A stretch of DNA of 5,749 nucleotides from Nocardioides sp. (GTDB taxonomy: Bacteria; Actinomycetota; Actinomycetes; Propionibacteriales; Nocardioidaceae), in contig JAKDNC010000244.1 in the NCBI GenBank assembly GCA_030452025.1, positions 1 to 5,749 of the forward strand, given 5' to 3'. The notes below the pieces were generated by a model. It did not search any database. It was given only the letters and a program-made list of their open reading frames with translations, and was not told the DNA's origin. The translations under genes and the position numbers were made by a program. Shown piece after piece: positions 1 through 5,749 of the stretch; the stretch's first letter is position 1; each line of letters opens with the position of its first letter.

Positions 1-25
1 GGTCATGTTGGGCCCGACTGGGCGA

Positions 26-1702
26 TCAGACGTGGCGGCGGGACTGCACCACCCGGAACCGTGAGGCGACGTAGGCGCCGTCGGTGAACGCCGAGTTGGC
101 CGCCGGGTTGGCGCCGGTGCCGTGGAAGTCGGAGAACGCCGCAGACTGGTTGACGAAGACCCCGCCGAGGAGGTTCTCGCTCAACGCCACACCAGCGTCC
201 AGTGCCGCCTCACGTGCCTGCTCGATGACCGTGTCATCGGTCGAATAGACGGAGGCTGTCATCGCTCCGCAGCGCTGCACCGTGTCGCGGAAGAGGTCGA
301 TCGACTCGTCCGTGCCCGCGGTGGAGATCAGGTAGGCCACCGGGCCGAAGCACTCGCTCTCGTAGACCTCGGAGTCCTTCGCCTCCAGCCCGACCAGGGC
401 CGGGGTCCGCACAGTCGCCTCGGGGTACGCCGGGTGGTCGACCTCGCGGCTCGCGACCAGGAGGCTGCCCCGCTCGCCCGTGCTGGCCAGGCGCTCCAGC
501 ACACCGGCGTTGACCACGCTACCGAGCAGCTCGACCGCGCGCTTGTCCTCACCGAGCAGCCGGGTCAGCGCCGCTTCGATGCCGGCGGCCACCGCTGTTG
601 GGGTCTTGGTCCCGTCATCGGTCGCGATCCCGGCGGCCGGGAGGTAGACATTCTGCGGCGCCGTACACATCTGGCCGGAGTAGAGCGAGAACGAGAAGGC
701 CAGGTTGGCGCACATCGCCTCGAAGGACGACGTGGAGTCGAGGAGCACCGTGTTCACACCGGCCTTCTCGGTGAAGACCGTTGCCTGGGACGCGTTCTGC
801 TCGAGCCAGTCACCGAAGGCATTGCTGCCGGTGAAGTCAATCAGACGGACCTTCGGGTGGACCGCCAGCGCCGCGGCCAGCCGGTCCTCGGGCTCCTCTG
901 CGGCCAAGGTCACCAGGTGTGGGTCGAATCCTGCCTCGACCAGCACCTCCTGGCAGACCTGGACGGTGATCGCGAGGGGCAGCACCGCCCCGGGGTGCGG
1001 CTTGACGACCACCGGGTTGCCGGTGACCAGCGACGCGAAGAGTCCGGGCCAGGAGTTCCAGGTCGGGAAGGTGTTGCAGCCGATGACCAACGCGATCCCG
1101 CGCGGGACCACCGTGAATGTCTTCTCCATCCGCAACGGCTCGCTGTCGCGCTTGGGCCCGGGCTTCTCCCACAACGCCGTGGCCGGCGTGCGCGTCATCT
1201 CCGTGTGTGCCATCGCGACCGACTCCAGCGCCCGATCCAGCGCGTTGGCGCCCCCGGCTTGGAAGGCCATCACGAAGGCTTGGCCGCTGGTGTGCTGGAC
1301 GGCGTTGGCGAGCTCGAAGATGCGCGCGTGCAGCCGGTTCAGGATCTCGAGACACACGCCGGCGCGAGCGTCAGGACCCGCGTCACGCCACGGCTTCATG
1401 CCCGCGGCGGCGGCCCCCAGGAGTGCCTCGACGTCGCAGGCCCTGGGATAGGTGACACCCAGATCGAAGCCGTACGGCGACCGCTCGGTCGCGACTGTCC
1501 CGTCGCTGCCCGGCGTGATGAGGGGGAAGTCGGTGCTGAGCCATGCGTCGAAGGCGGCCTTGCCGTCGACGGCCGCTGTCTCCCCGTAGACCCGAGGCGA
1601 GGGGGATTCGTCGTAGGCCGACCAGAATTCACGGGTGGCGCAGGCCTGCCGGGCCCGGAGCAGGAGCGTGCGATGCTTCTCGGAAAATTCTTGTGACACC
1701 AT
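26..1702 (-). CDS. paaN: Phenylacetic acid degradation protein PaaN, single-domain aldehyde dehydrogenase-like
   Basis: This 558-residue protein belongs to the aldehyde dehydrogenase superfamily and resembles the actinobacterial PaaN type that lacks the MaoC-like hydratase domain fused to E. coli PaaZ. By analogy it would oxidise the ring-opened semialdehyde-CoA intermediate of cytoplasmic phenylacetyl-CoA catabolism, with NAD(P)+ as cofactor. Visible ALDH landmarks are Asn210 (CNTFPTWN, the PWN-like site), Lys234 in VVVKPHP, the cofactor motif GSNAFG at 292-297, the general-base glutamate Glu312 (TEKAGVN), the catalytic Cys346 (SGQMCTAPQ), Glu450 in ESECFGP, and Asn519 near the C-terminus. 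The first 100 residues carry the family-typical stretch SPSPRVYGETAA. I chose the ATG at 1702 because MVSQEFSEKHR matches the expected family N-terminus. The frame stays open for 128 further codons upstream, but those overlap the divergent gene and look non-coding. The ribosome binding site is weak (GAGAG about 8 nt upstream). No other paa gene is visible, so any cluster would lie to the left. I am confident of the family; the exact in vivo reaction is inferred. Confidence 0.93.
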   Translation of the reverse strand: MVSQEFSEKHRTLLLRARQACATREFWSAYDESPSPRVYGETAAVDGKAAFDAWLSTDFPLITPGSDGTVATERSPYGFDLGVTYPRACDVEALLGAAAAGMKPWRDAGPDARAGVCLEILNRLHARIFELANAVQHTSGQAFVMAFQAGGANALDRALESVAMAHTEMTRTPATALWEKPGPKRDSEPLRMEKTFTVVPRGIALVIGCNTFPTWNSWPGLFASLVTGNPVVVKPHPGAVLPLAITVQVCQEVLVEAGFDPHLVTLAAEEPEDRLAAALAVHPKVRLIDFTGSNAFGDWLEQNASQATVFTEKAGVNTVLLDSTSSFEAMCANLAFSFSLYSGQMCTAPQNVYLPAAGIATDDGTKTPTAVAAGIEAALTRLLGEDKRAVELLGSVVNAGVLERLASTGERGSLLVASREVDHPAYPEATVRTPALVGLEAKDSEVYESECFGPVAYLISTAGTDESIDLFRDTVQRCGAMTASVYSTDDTVIEQAREAALDAGVALSENLLGGVFVNQSAAFSDFHGTGANPAANSAFTDGAYVASRFRVVQSRRHV

Positions 1703-1718
1703 ACCGTCACTCTCGCAC

Positions 1719-1731
1719 ACACGTGTTACAC
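1719..1731. promoter_or_regulatory. Possible operator: overlapping ACAC/GTGT inverted repeats upstream of paaN
   Basis: The plus strand reads ACAC-GTGT-T-ACAC, giving a perfect 8-bp palindrome (1719-1726) overlapping a 9-bp inverted repeat with a central T (1723-1731). It sits 17 to 29 nt upstream of the paaN start codon, where a repressor could act. Paa genes are often controlled by inducer-responsive repressors such as PaaR, but this site does not match a PaaR consensus that I can recall, so the link is inference. The short arms could be chance. Confidence 0.22.
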
Positions 1732-1870
1732 CGCCAACCCACGCGGGCCGGGGCAGTAGCGTGGTCCGCGGAATCATCGCGACTCTCGGTGTCCAGATGT
1801 CACGGACAGGATGGTTCGGACCCGTCGGCTGCGGGTAGGAGTGACTCTCCGCGCCAGCGGGGAACAGACA

Positions 1871-1876
1871 AGGGGA
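1871..1876 (+). promoter_or_regulatory. Ribosome binding site of the M1 peptidase gene
   Basis: AGGGGA lies 4 nt (5 nt from the GGGG core) before the GTG at 1881. It is a good purine-rich Shine-Dalgarno match and decides this GTG as the start, since a lysine-containing N-terminus and a hydrophobic anchor follow at once, as expected for an exported protein. Confidence 0.75.
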
Positions 1877-1880
1877 AGTC

Positions 1881-3395
1881 GTGAAGACCAAACTCATCGC
1901 CGCGCTCGCGGCGCTGATCGTCGTACTCGTGGTCGTGCTGGTCGGCGTCTGGGCGCTTGTCCTGCGCTCCGGCGGCGACGACGAGGCGCGCGTCTCCGAC
2001 CCGACTCCGGTCGACCCGGACGGGACCTCCTCGGAGACGTCAGGTCCCAACGGTCCCGCCACAGACCCGAACGACCCCGCCTTCAAGGCCGCGCTCAGCG
2101 AGCCGGTCGAGGACAGCGTCTATCCCAACGTCGGTGATCCGAGCGTCGATGCGCTCCATTACGGACTCGACCTCGAGTGGGACCCGGAGTCCTCGATCCT
2201 GACCGGCAACGCCGAGATCGCCTTCCGCGCCACCTCCACCCAGGAGCAGTTCCAGCTCGACCTCGGCAAGCCTCTTGAGGTCGAGGCGGTCACGGTGGAC
2301 GGCAACGAGGTGGACTACGTGCACTCCGGCAAGGACCTCGTGGTGAAGTCCCCGGTGCAGATGGACCGGCGCTACGTCGCGGTCATCGACTACGCCGGCA
2401 CCCCGGAGCCCGCGAAGGCGCCGACCACGCGCAGCGACTTCACCGACATCGGCTTCACGATCACCGAGGACGGCGAGGTGTGGACGATGCAGGAGCCCTA
2501 CGGCGCCTTCACCTGGTATCCGGTCAACGACCAGCCGGCCGACAAGGCGCTCTACGACTTCACCATCACCACGCCCGAACCCTTGATCGGCGTGGCCAAC
2601 GGCACGCTCGTCGACCGAACCGACGACGACGACCAGACCGTCACCACGTGGCATCTGGACTCCCCCGCGTCCTCCTACCTCACGACGCTGGCGATCGGTG
2701 AGTACGAGCGGACCACGGAGAAGAGTCGCTCCGGCGTCCCGTTGAGCTACTGGACTCCCGTCGACGACCCACAGGCCAAGCAGGCGCTGCGCTACACCCC
2801 GGTGGCGATGGACTGGCTGGAGGACAAGCTCGGTCCCTACCCCTACGACTCGCTGGGCTCGGTCGTCGTACCTTCCGAGAGCGCGATGGAGACCCAGACG
2901 ATGATCACCTACGGCAACACCGAGTACGCGCTCAGCCCGGAGACCGTCGTCCACGAGATGGCCCACCACTGGTACGGCGACACGGTCTCGCCCTCCGACT
3001 GGAGCGACGTGTGGATGAACGAGGGCATGGCGATGTACCTCCAGGGCGCCTTCGCAGCCCAGCAGTCGCACCGCACCGTCGACAAGGTGATGGAGGAGTA
3101 CGCGGTCGTCGAGCGCTCGTCACGTCGCATCGACGGCCCGCCTGCCGACTACGACCCCCGCACCTTCGGCCAGAACAACATCTACTACGGCCCCGCGCTG
3201 ATGTGGCACGAACTTCGCAAGAAGATCGGCGACGACAGGTTCTGGGCGATGGTCAAGGCGTGGCCGAGCGTGCACAAGGACGGCAACACCGACCGCAAGG
3301 AGTATCTCGCCTGGATCGAGAAGCAGACCGGCGAGGAGCTCACCGCATTCTTCGACGACTGGCTGCTGGGCAAGAAGACACCGAAGCGGCGCTGA
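1881..3395 (+). CDS. Membrane-anchored M1 family zinc metallopeptidase (aminopeptidase-like)
   Basis: This 504-residue protein is an M1 (gluzincin) peptidase expected to remove N-terminal residues from peptides outside the cytoplasmic membrane. Residues 5-28 form one hydrophobic segment after MKTK. There is no lipobox cysteine and no clear signal peptidase site, so a signal anchor is likely. An acidic Pro/Ser/Thr-rich linker follows (about 31-75), then the N-terminal beta domain (about 80-275) and the catalytic domain (about 300-500). The zinc site is intact: HEMAH at 358-362, exactly 18 residues, then Glu381 in NEG, the HExxH-x18-E signature. The substrate-binding GAMEN motif reads SAMET (334-338). 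Tyr435 in NIYYGPAL aligns with the catalytic tyrosine of YxKGA. The large C-terminal helical domain of PepN/ERAP enzymes is absent, as in other short actinobacterial members. The protein has no cysteine. The gene is divergent from paaN and followed by a probable terminator. Natural substrate is unknown. Confidence 0.93.
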   Translation: MKTKLIAALAALIVVLVVVLVGVWALVLRSGGDDEARVSDPTPVDPDGTSSETSGPNGPATDPNDPAFKAALSEPVEDSVYPNVGDPSVDALHYGLDLEWDPESSILTGNAEIAFRATSTQEQFQLDLGKPLEVEAVTVDGNEVDYVHSGKDLVVKSPVQMDRRYVAVIDYAGTPEPAKAPTTRSDFTDIGFTITEDGEVWTMQEPYGAFTWYPVNDQPADKALYDFTITTPEPLIGVANGTLVDRTDDDDQTVTTWHLDSPASSYLTTLAIGEYERTTEKSRSGVPLSYWTPVDDPQAKQALRYTPVAMDWLEDKLGPYPYDSLGSVVVPSESAMETQTMITYGNTEYALSPETVVHEMAHHWYGDTVSPSDWSDVWMNEGMAMYLQGAFAAQQSHRTVDKVMEEYAVVERSSRRIDGPPADYDPRTFGQNNIYYGPALMWHELRKKIGDDRFWAMVKAWPSVHKDGNTDRKEYLAWIEKQTGEELTAFFDDWLLGKKTPKRR

Positions 3396-3414
3396 GACCG
3401 CCTGTCTCCGAGCG
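3390..3414 (+). terminator. Probable intrinsic-type hairpin overlapping the M1 gene stop codon
   Basis: CGCTGAGAC pairs with GTCTC-(CG)-AGCG: nine base pairs with a two-base bulge on the 3' side and a 5-nt loop (CGCCT). The stop codon TGA (3393-3395) lies in the 5' arm. No U-tract follows, which is common for GC-rich actinobacterial terminators, so the function is inferred from position between two genes. Confidence 0.4.
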
Positions 3415-3438
3415 ACCGCGGGCGCCCACGTCACTGGC

Positions 3439-3531
3439 ATGACTCGCCAAGAGGAGACGGAGGTGCTCGGCAGGTGCAACGGCTGCTCGCCCTGTCAACG
3501 CGGCCTGACACGACCTAGCCTCTATCCGTGA
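3439..3531 (+). CDS. Possible 30-residue Cys-containing small ORF overlapping the accD3 start
   Basis: An ATG at 3439 opens a 30-codon frame ending at a TGA (3529-3531) that shares its bases with the accD3 GTG start, as GTGA. The product would contain the closely spaced cysteines CNGCSPC at residues 13-19 and would end in SLYP. This overlap is the geometry seen when translation of a downstream gene is coupled to an upstream leader. Against it, there is no Shine-Dalgarno sequence before the ATG, its last third coincides with the predicted accD3 promoter, and a frame this short can be random. I cannot assign a function. It would be expressed only from a transcript starting further upstream, for instance read-through from the M1 gene. 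Confidence 0.15.
   Translation: MTRQEETEVLGRCNGCSPCQRGLTRPSLYP
3492..3521 (+). promoter_or_regulatory. Predicted leaderless-type promoter of accD3
   Basis: A TAGCCT hexamer at 3516-3521 fits the actinobacterial TANNNT -10 element. CTGTCA at 3492-3497 matches four of six positions of TTGACA, with an 18-nt spacer. The -10 ends 6 nt before the GTG at 3528, so transcription would start at or beside the start codon, giving a leaderless mRNA. This agrees with the absence of any Shine-Dalgarno sequence before accD3. Leaderless genes are common in actinobacteria. Confidence 0.5.
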
Positions 3532-5006
3532 CCCCCAAGCGCCTGACCGCGAAGCAGCTCATCGACCTGGTCCTCGACGACGGCTCCTGGCAATCGTGGG
3601 ACCGGCCACCGGCCCGCGTCGGCATCACCGGCGAGTACGCCGACCAACTGGTCGCCGCCGAGGAGAAGTCGGGGGTCGACGAGTCGGTGGTCACCGGTGA
3701 GGGGATCCTGCGCGGGCGACGGGTCGCCGTACTCGCCGGGGAGTTCGGCTTCCTGGCCGGATCCATCGGCCGGGACGCCTCTGACCGCCTGGTCGCCGGA
3801 ATCGAGCAAGCCACAGCGAAGGGGTTGCCGCTGCTCGCCGCCCCGATCAGCGGTGGCACCCGAATGCAGGAGGGCACCCCGGCCTTCGTGCAGATGGTTC
3901 GGATCAGCGCGGCCGTGGCCACCCACAAGAATGCCGGACTGCCCTACCTGGTCTACCTGCGCAACCCCACCACCGGTGGAGTAATGGCCTCGTGGGGCTC
4001 GCTCGGCCACGTCACCGTCGCCGAGCCGGGTGCACTCACGGGCTTCCTGGGGCCACGGGTCTATGAGGCGCTCTACGGGAAGAAGTTCCCCGAGGGCGTG
4101 CAGACCGCGGAGAACCTCTACGCCCACGGCATCATCGACGCCGTACTCCCGCCCGAGGCGTTGGCCGACATCGTGCACCGCGCGCTGGACATCCTGCTCG
4201 CCCCGCGGACCGGGATCGCGCCGGTCCCCGAGCCCGGGGTCGACGAGATCCCAGACGTGGAGACCTGGGACGCGGTCACCCGGTCCCGCAACCCCGAGCG
4301 CCCCGGCGTACGCCGTCTGGTGAGGTACGCCACCACCGACGTGGTGCCGCTCAACGGCACCGGCCAGGGCGAGGCCGACCCGGGCCTGTTGATCGCGTTG
4401 GCCCGCTTCGGCGACGCCCCGTGCGTCTTCCTCGGCCAGGACCGTCGCGGCCAGACCACCGACCACCCGATGGGCCCCGAGGCCCTGCGCGAGGCCCGGC
4501 GCGGGATGCGCCTTGCCTCGGAGCTGAACCTCCCGCTGGTGACCGTGATCGACACCCAGGGCGCCGCCCTCTCGGTCGACGCGGAGGAGGGCGGGCTGGC
4601 CGGCGAGATCGCCCGCTGCCTCTCCGACCTGGTCACCCTCGACGCCCCGACGCTGTGCCTGATGCTCGGCGAGGGCAACGGTGGCGGAGCGCTCGCGTTC
4701 CTGCCGGCCGACCGGGTGATCGCGGCCCACCACGCATGGCTCTCGCCGCTGCCTCCCGAGGGTGCGAGCGCGATCGTGCACCGCGACACCGACCACGCCC
4801 CCGAGATGGCGCGGGCCCAGCAGGTGCGGGCGATCAGCCTTCACGAGCAGGGAATCGTGGACCGGATCGTGGCCGAGAAGCCGGACGCCGCCGAGGAGCC
4901 GGAGGAGTTCTGCCGCCGGGTCGGCGGTGTGCTCGAGTTCGAGCTGGCCCGTCTGCTGGAGACCGGTCCGGGTACAGCCCAGGATCGCAGCGCCCGCTAC
5001 CTGTGA
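3528..5006 (+). CDS. accD3: Single-chain acyl-CoA carboxylase carboxyltransferase, fused beta and alpha halves (AccD3 type)
   Basis: This 492-residue cytoplasmic protein should transfer the carboxyl group from carboxybiotin to an acyl-CoA, as the carboxyltransferase part of an acetyl-CoA-type carboxylase. It closely resembles my recollection of M. tuberculosis AccD3 (Rv0904c, about 495 residues), sharing the GSW-SWD start, DESV-TGEG, and the LAPLPPEGASAIV-like stretch. Both crotonase-fold halves are present. The beta half (about 1-225) has SGGTRMQEG (108-116) and PTTGGVMASWGSLGH (147-161). The alpha half (about 255-480) has GEGNGGGALA (381-390) and SPLPPEGASAIV (406-417). These glycine-rich turns correspond to the oxyanion-hole sites. 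The N-terminal four-cysteine zinc finger of E. coli AccD is missing; its only cysteines are C299, C364, C377 and C462. The GTG start at 3528 has no Shine-Dalgarno but a well-placed -10. No biotin carboxylase or biotin carrier gene is nearby, so partner subunits must be encoded elsewhere. The preferred acyl-CoA (acetyl or propionyl) cannot be read from the sequence. It converges on the CPBP gene with a 30-nt gap. Confidence 0.9.
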   Translation: MTPKRLTAKQLIDLVLDDGSWQSWDRPPARVGITGEYADQLVAAEEKSGVDESVVTGEGILRGRRVAVLAGEFGFLAGSIGRDASDRLVAGIEQATAKGLPLLAAPISGGTRMQEGTPAFVQMVRISAAVATHKNAGLPYLVYLRNPTTGGVMASWGSLGHVTVAEPGALTGFLGPRVYEALYGKKFPEGVQTAENLYAHGIIDAVLPPEALADIVHRALDILLAPRTGIAPVPEPGVDEIPDVETWDAVTRSRNPERPGVRRLVRYATTDVVPLNGTGQGEADPGLLIALARFGDAPCVFLGQDRRGQTTDHPMGPEALREARRGMRLASELNLPLVTVIDTQGAALSVDAEEGGLAGEIARCLSDLVTLDAPTLCLMLGEGNGGGALAFLPADRVIAAHHAWLSPLPPEGASAIVHRDTDHAPEMARAQQVRAISLHEQGIVDRIVAEKPDAAEEPEEFCRRVGGVLEFELARLLETGPGTAQDRSARYL

Positions 5007-5021
5007 GCCGGGGCGCCCGCC

Positions 5022-5037
5022 AGGTCACCAGGGACCT
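5022..5037. terminator. Short inverted repeat between convergent genes, possible bidirectional terminator
   Basis: AGGTC (5022-5026) and GACCT (5033-5037) form a 5-bp stem with a 6-nt loop in the 30-nt gap between accD3 and the convergent CPBP gene, just touching the latter's stop codon. An 8-bp palindrome GGGCGCCC lies beside it at 5011-5018. There is no U-tract on either strand. Position favours termination, but the stem is short. Confidence 0.28.
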
Positions 5038-5738
5038 CAGAGCAGCGCAGGAAGCGCGTAGAGCATCGTCACCGACCAGACGAGGTGAGTGAGAATCGGT
5101 GCCAGGATGCCTCCGGTTGCGCGTCTTTCCAGGCCGACGACGAAACCGAGCACGAGAGCCGCGAAAGCGAGCATGACGTTGCCGGTGGCGGCGGTCGTCA
5201 GCGCATAGGCCACTGTGGTCACCAGGACCGGTCGAACCGGCACGGCCGAGTAGAGCGCCCCGCGAAAGAACAACTCTTCGGCGATCCCGTTGAGGATCGT
5301 CACCCCGAGCAGAATCACGGCACTTCCCTCGTTGGCGTGGGCAAGCACGAGACGGACCAGCTCTGCCAGCGACGGAAAGAGCCGCACCAGGAGGGCGCCG
5401 ATGATGAAGATGCCCGCGAGCAGTGCGCCCAGCACGACTGGAGGCAACACCGGTCGCGCGGCCGGACGATCGGCTGTCATCGGGTGGCCGAGCCGTCCGA
5501 GGTGAATCGGCCCGGAAGCGAATGCGCCGATTGTCCAGACCAGGGCAAGGGCAAGGGTGGCGGGATAGAACCACGCGCTGCCGGGTTCGATCCGTAGGGA
5601 GAATGCCAGCACGACGCCACCGAGGGCGATGAAGGCTGCGCTGACGACCTGCCGACGGCGAAAGGCTCCCGGCGCCTGCCGGTGGTCGCGCGGCGAGACC
5701 TCCCACAAGGTCTGACGGACCCAACGCAGCGAAGTCAC
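5037..5738 (-). CDS. CPBP family intramembrane glutamic protease (CAAX protease/Abi-like)
   Basis: This 233-residue polytopic membrane protein belongs to the CPBP family (CAAX prenyl endopeptidase Rce1 relatives and bacteriocin-processing or immunity proteins). Hydrophobic segments lie at about 32-48, 57-75, 98-118, 138-153, 170-183, 187-203 and 211-231. Motif 1 is clear: EELFFR with Glu154, Glu155 and Arg159. The C-terminal histidine motif is present as His218 in ILTHLVWS, with Ser222 where many members have Asn. The middle FxxxH motif seems replaced by YALTT (178-182), with no histidine there. The stretch TTVAYALTTAATGN looks like an actinobacterial subfamily trait, from memory. The N-terminal cytoplasmic stretch is basic (RDHR, RRRQ). 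A GTG at 5738 is the first start in view, but the frame stays open through the last 11 bases and no Shine-Dalgarno is visible there, so the true start may lie just outside. Its substrate is unknown, and bacterial members range from proteases to immunity or anchoring roles. Confidence 0.82.
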   Translation of the reverse strand: MTSLRWVRQTLWEVSPRDHRQAPGAFRRRQVVSAAFIALGGVVLAFSLRIEPGSAWFYPATLALALVWTIGAFASGPIHLGRLGHPMTADRPAARPVLPPVVLGALLAGIFIIGALLVRLFPSLAELVRLVLAHANEGSAVILLGVTILNGIAEELFFRGALYSAVPVRPVLVTTVAYALTTAATGNVMLAFAALVLGFVVGLERRATGGILAPILTHLVWSVTMLYALPALL

Positions 5739-5749
5739 GCAGCGATGCT

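Larger units (their letters stand above)
1703..1880. other. Divergent intergenic region between paaN and the M1 peptidase gene
   Basis: These 178 bases must hold the promoters of both flanking genes, which are transcribed away from each other. I find no -35/-10 pair on either strand that I would defend. Short inverted repeats are present: the overlapping ACAC/GTGT elements at 1719-1731 (listed separately), the 8-bp palindrome TCCGCGGA at 1765-1772, TGTCC/GGACA arms at 1790-1794 and 1804-1808 separated by 9 nt, and GAGT-G-ACTC at 1839-1847. Each is short enough to arise by chance in GC-rich DNA. The open frames that run through here are extensions of neighbouring genes or shadows. Confidence 0.6.

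Noticed and set aside
12..23. GCCC-GACT-GGGC inverted repeat just downstream of the paaN stop
   Set aside because: A 4-bp stem with no U-tract is too weak to call as a terminator in this composition, and the window ends before any wider structure could be seen.
122..1696. Long plus-strand open frame (524 codons) opposite paaN
   Set aside because: It is antisense to a clear ALDH gene. The product is Arg/Gly/His/Val-rich low-complexity sequence with no recognisable domain, typical of a shadow frame in GC-rich DNA.
1703..2086. 128-codon upstream extension of the paaN frame on the minus strand
   Set aside because: It runs antisense across the start of the M1 gene, has Ser/Thr/Pro-rich composition unlike PaaN, and the family N-terminus begins at the ATG at 1702.
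2040..3071. Minus-strand open frame (343 codons) opposite the M1 peptidase gene
   Set aside because: Shadow of the coding strand with the same low-complexity composition and no plausible start context.
3522..4844. Long minus-strand open frame (440 codons) opposite accD3
   Set aside because: Antisense to a convincing carboxyltransferase gene, with a repetitive Gly/Arg/Val/His-rich translation and no domain.
1..5749. A defence island, mobile element, CRISPR array or new multi-gene system
   Set aside because: All four confident genes fall in known metabolic or protease families, orientations do not suggest a single operon, and I see no transposase, integrase, direct-repeat array, tRNA or composition break. 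The CPBP gene alone is not evidence of an immunity system.

Overview
The window is GC-rich throughout, with strong G/C bias at third codon positions, GTG starts on three of the four genes and long antisense shadow frames. Together with clear protein resemblance to actinobacterial families (single-domain PaaN, single-chain AccD3-type carboxyltransferase, anchored short M1 peptidase), this points to a high-GC actinobacterium. I would guess Nocardioidaceae or a neighbouring family, but that is recall of similar proteins and not a database result.

Layout, left to right: (1) paaN on the minus strand (26-1702), a phenylacetate-pathway aldehyde dehydrogenase-like protein. (2) A 178-bp divergent intergenic region with a few short inverted repeats. 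(3) A plus-strand gene for a membrane-anchored, extracytoplasmic M1-family zinc aminopeptidase (1881-3395), with a hairpin overlapping its stop codon. (4) A 132-bp gap holding a leaderless-type promoter and a possible 30-codon Cys-containing reading frame. (5) accD3 on the plus strand (3528-5006), a single-chain fusion of the beta and alpha carboxyltransferase halves of an acyl-CoA carboxylase. (6) A convergent minus-strand gene for a CPBP (CAAX protease/bacteriocin-processing) family membrane protein (5037-5738), whose 5' end lies very close to the right edge and may extend past it.

The four genes do not form one operon: orientations run minus, plus, plus, minus, and accD3 appears to have its own promoter. 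Functionally they look like chromosomal housekeeping or metabolic genes: aromatic catabolism, peptide trimming outside the membrane, acyl-CoA carboxylation and a membrane protease. I see no transposase, integrase, tRNA, rRNA, CRISPR array, phage gene or defence cassette, and no convincing new multi-gene system. The points most worth a second look are small: the start architecture of accD3 (leaderless promoter versus overlapping small ORF), the substrate of the orphan fused carboxyltransferase, the missing second histidine motif in the CPBP protein, and variant residues in the M1 active-site motifs.
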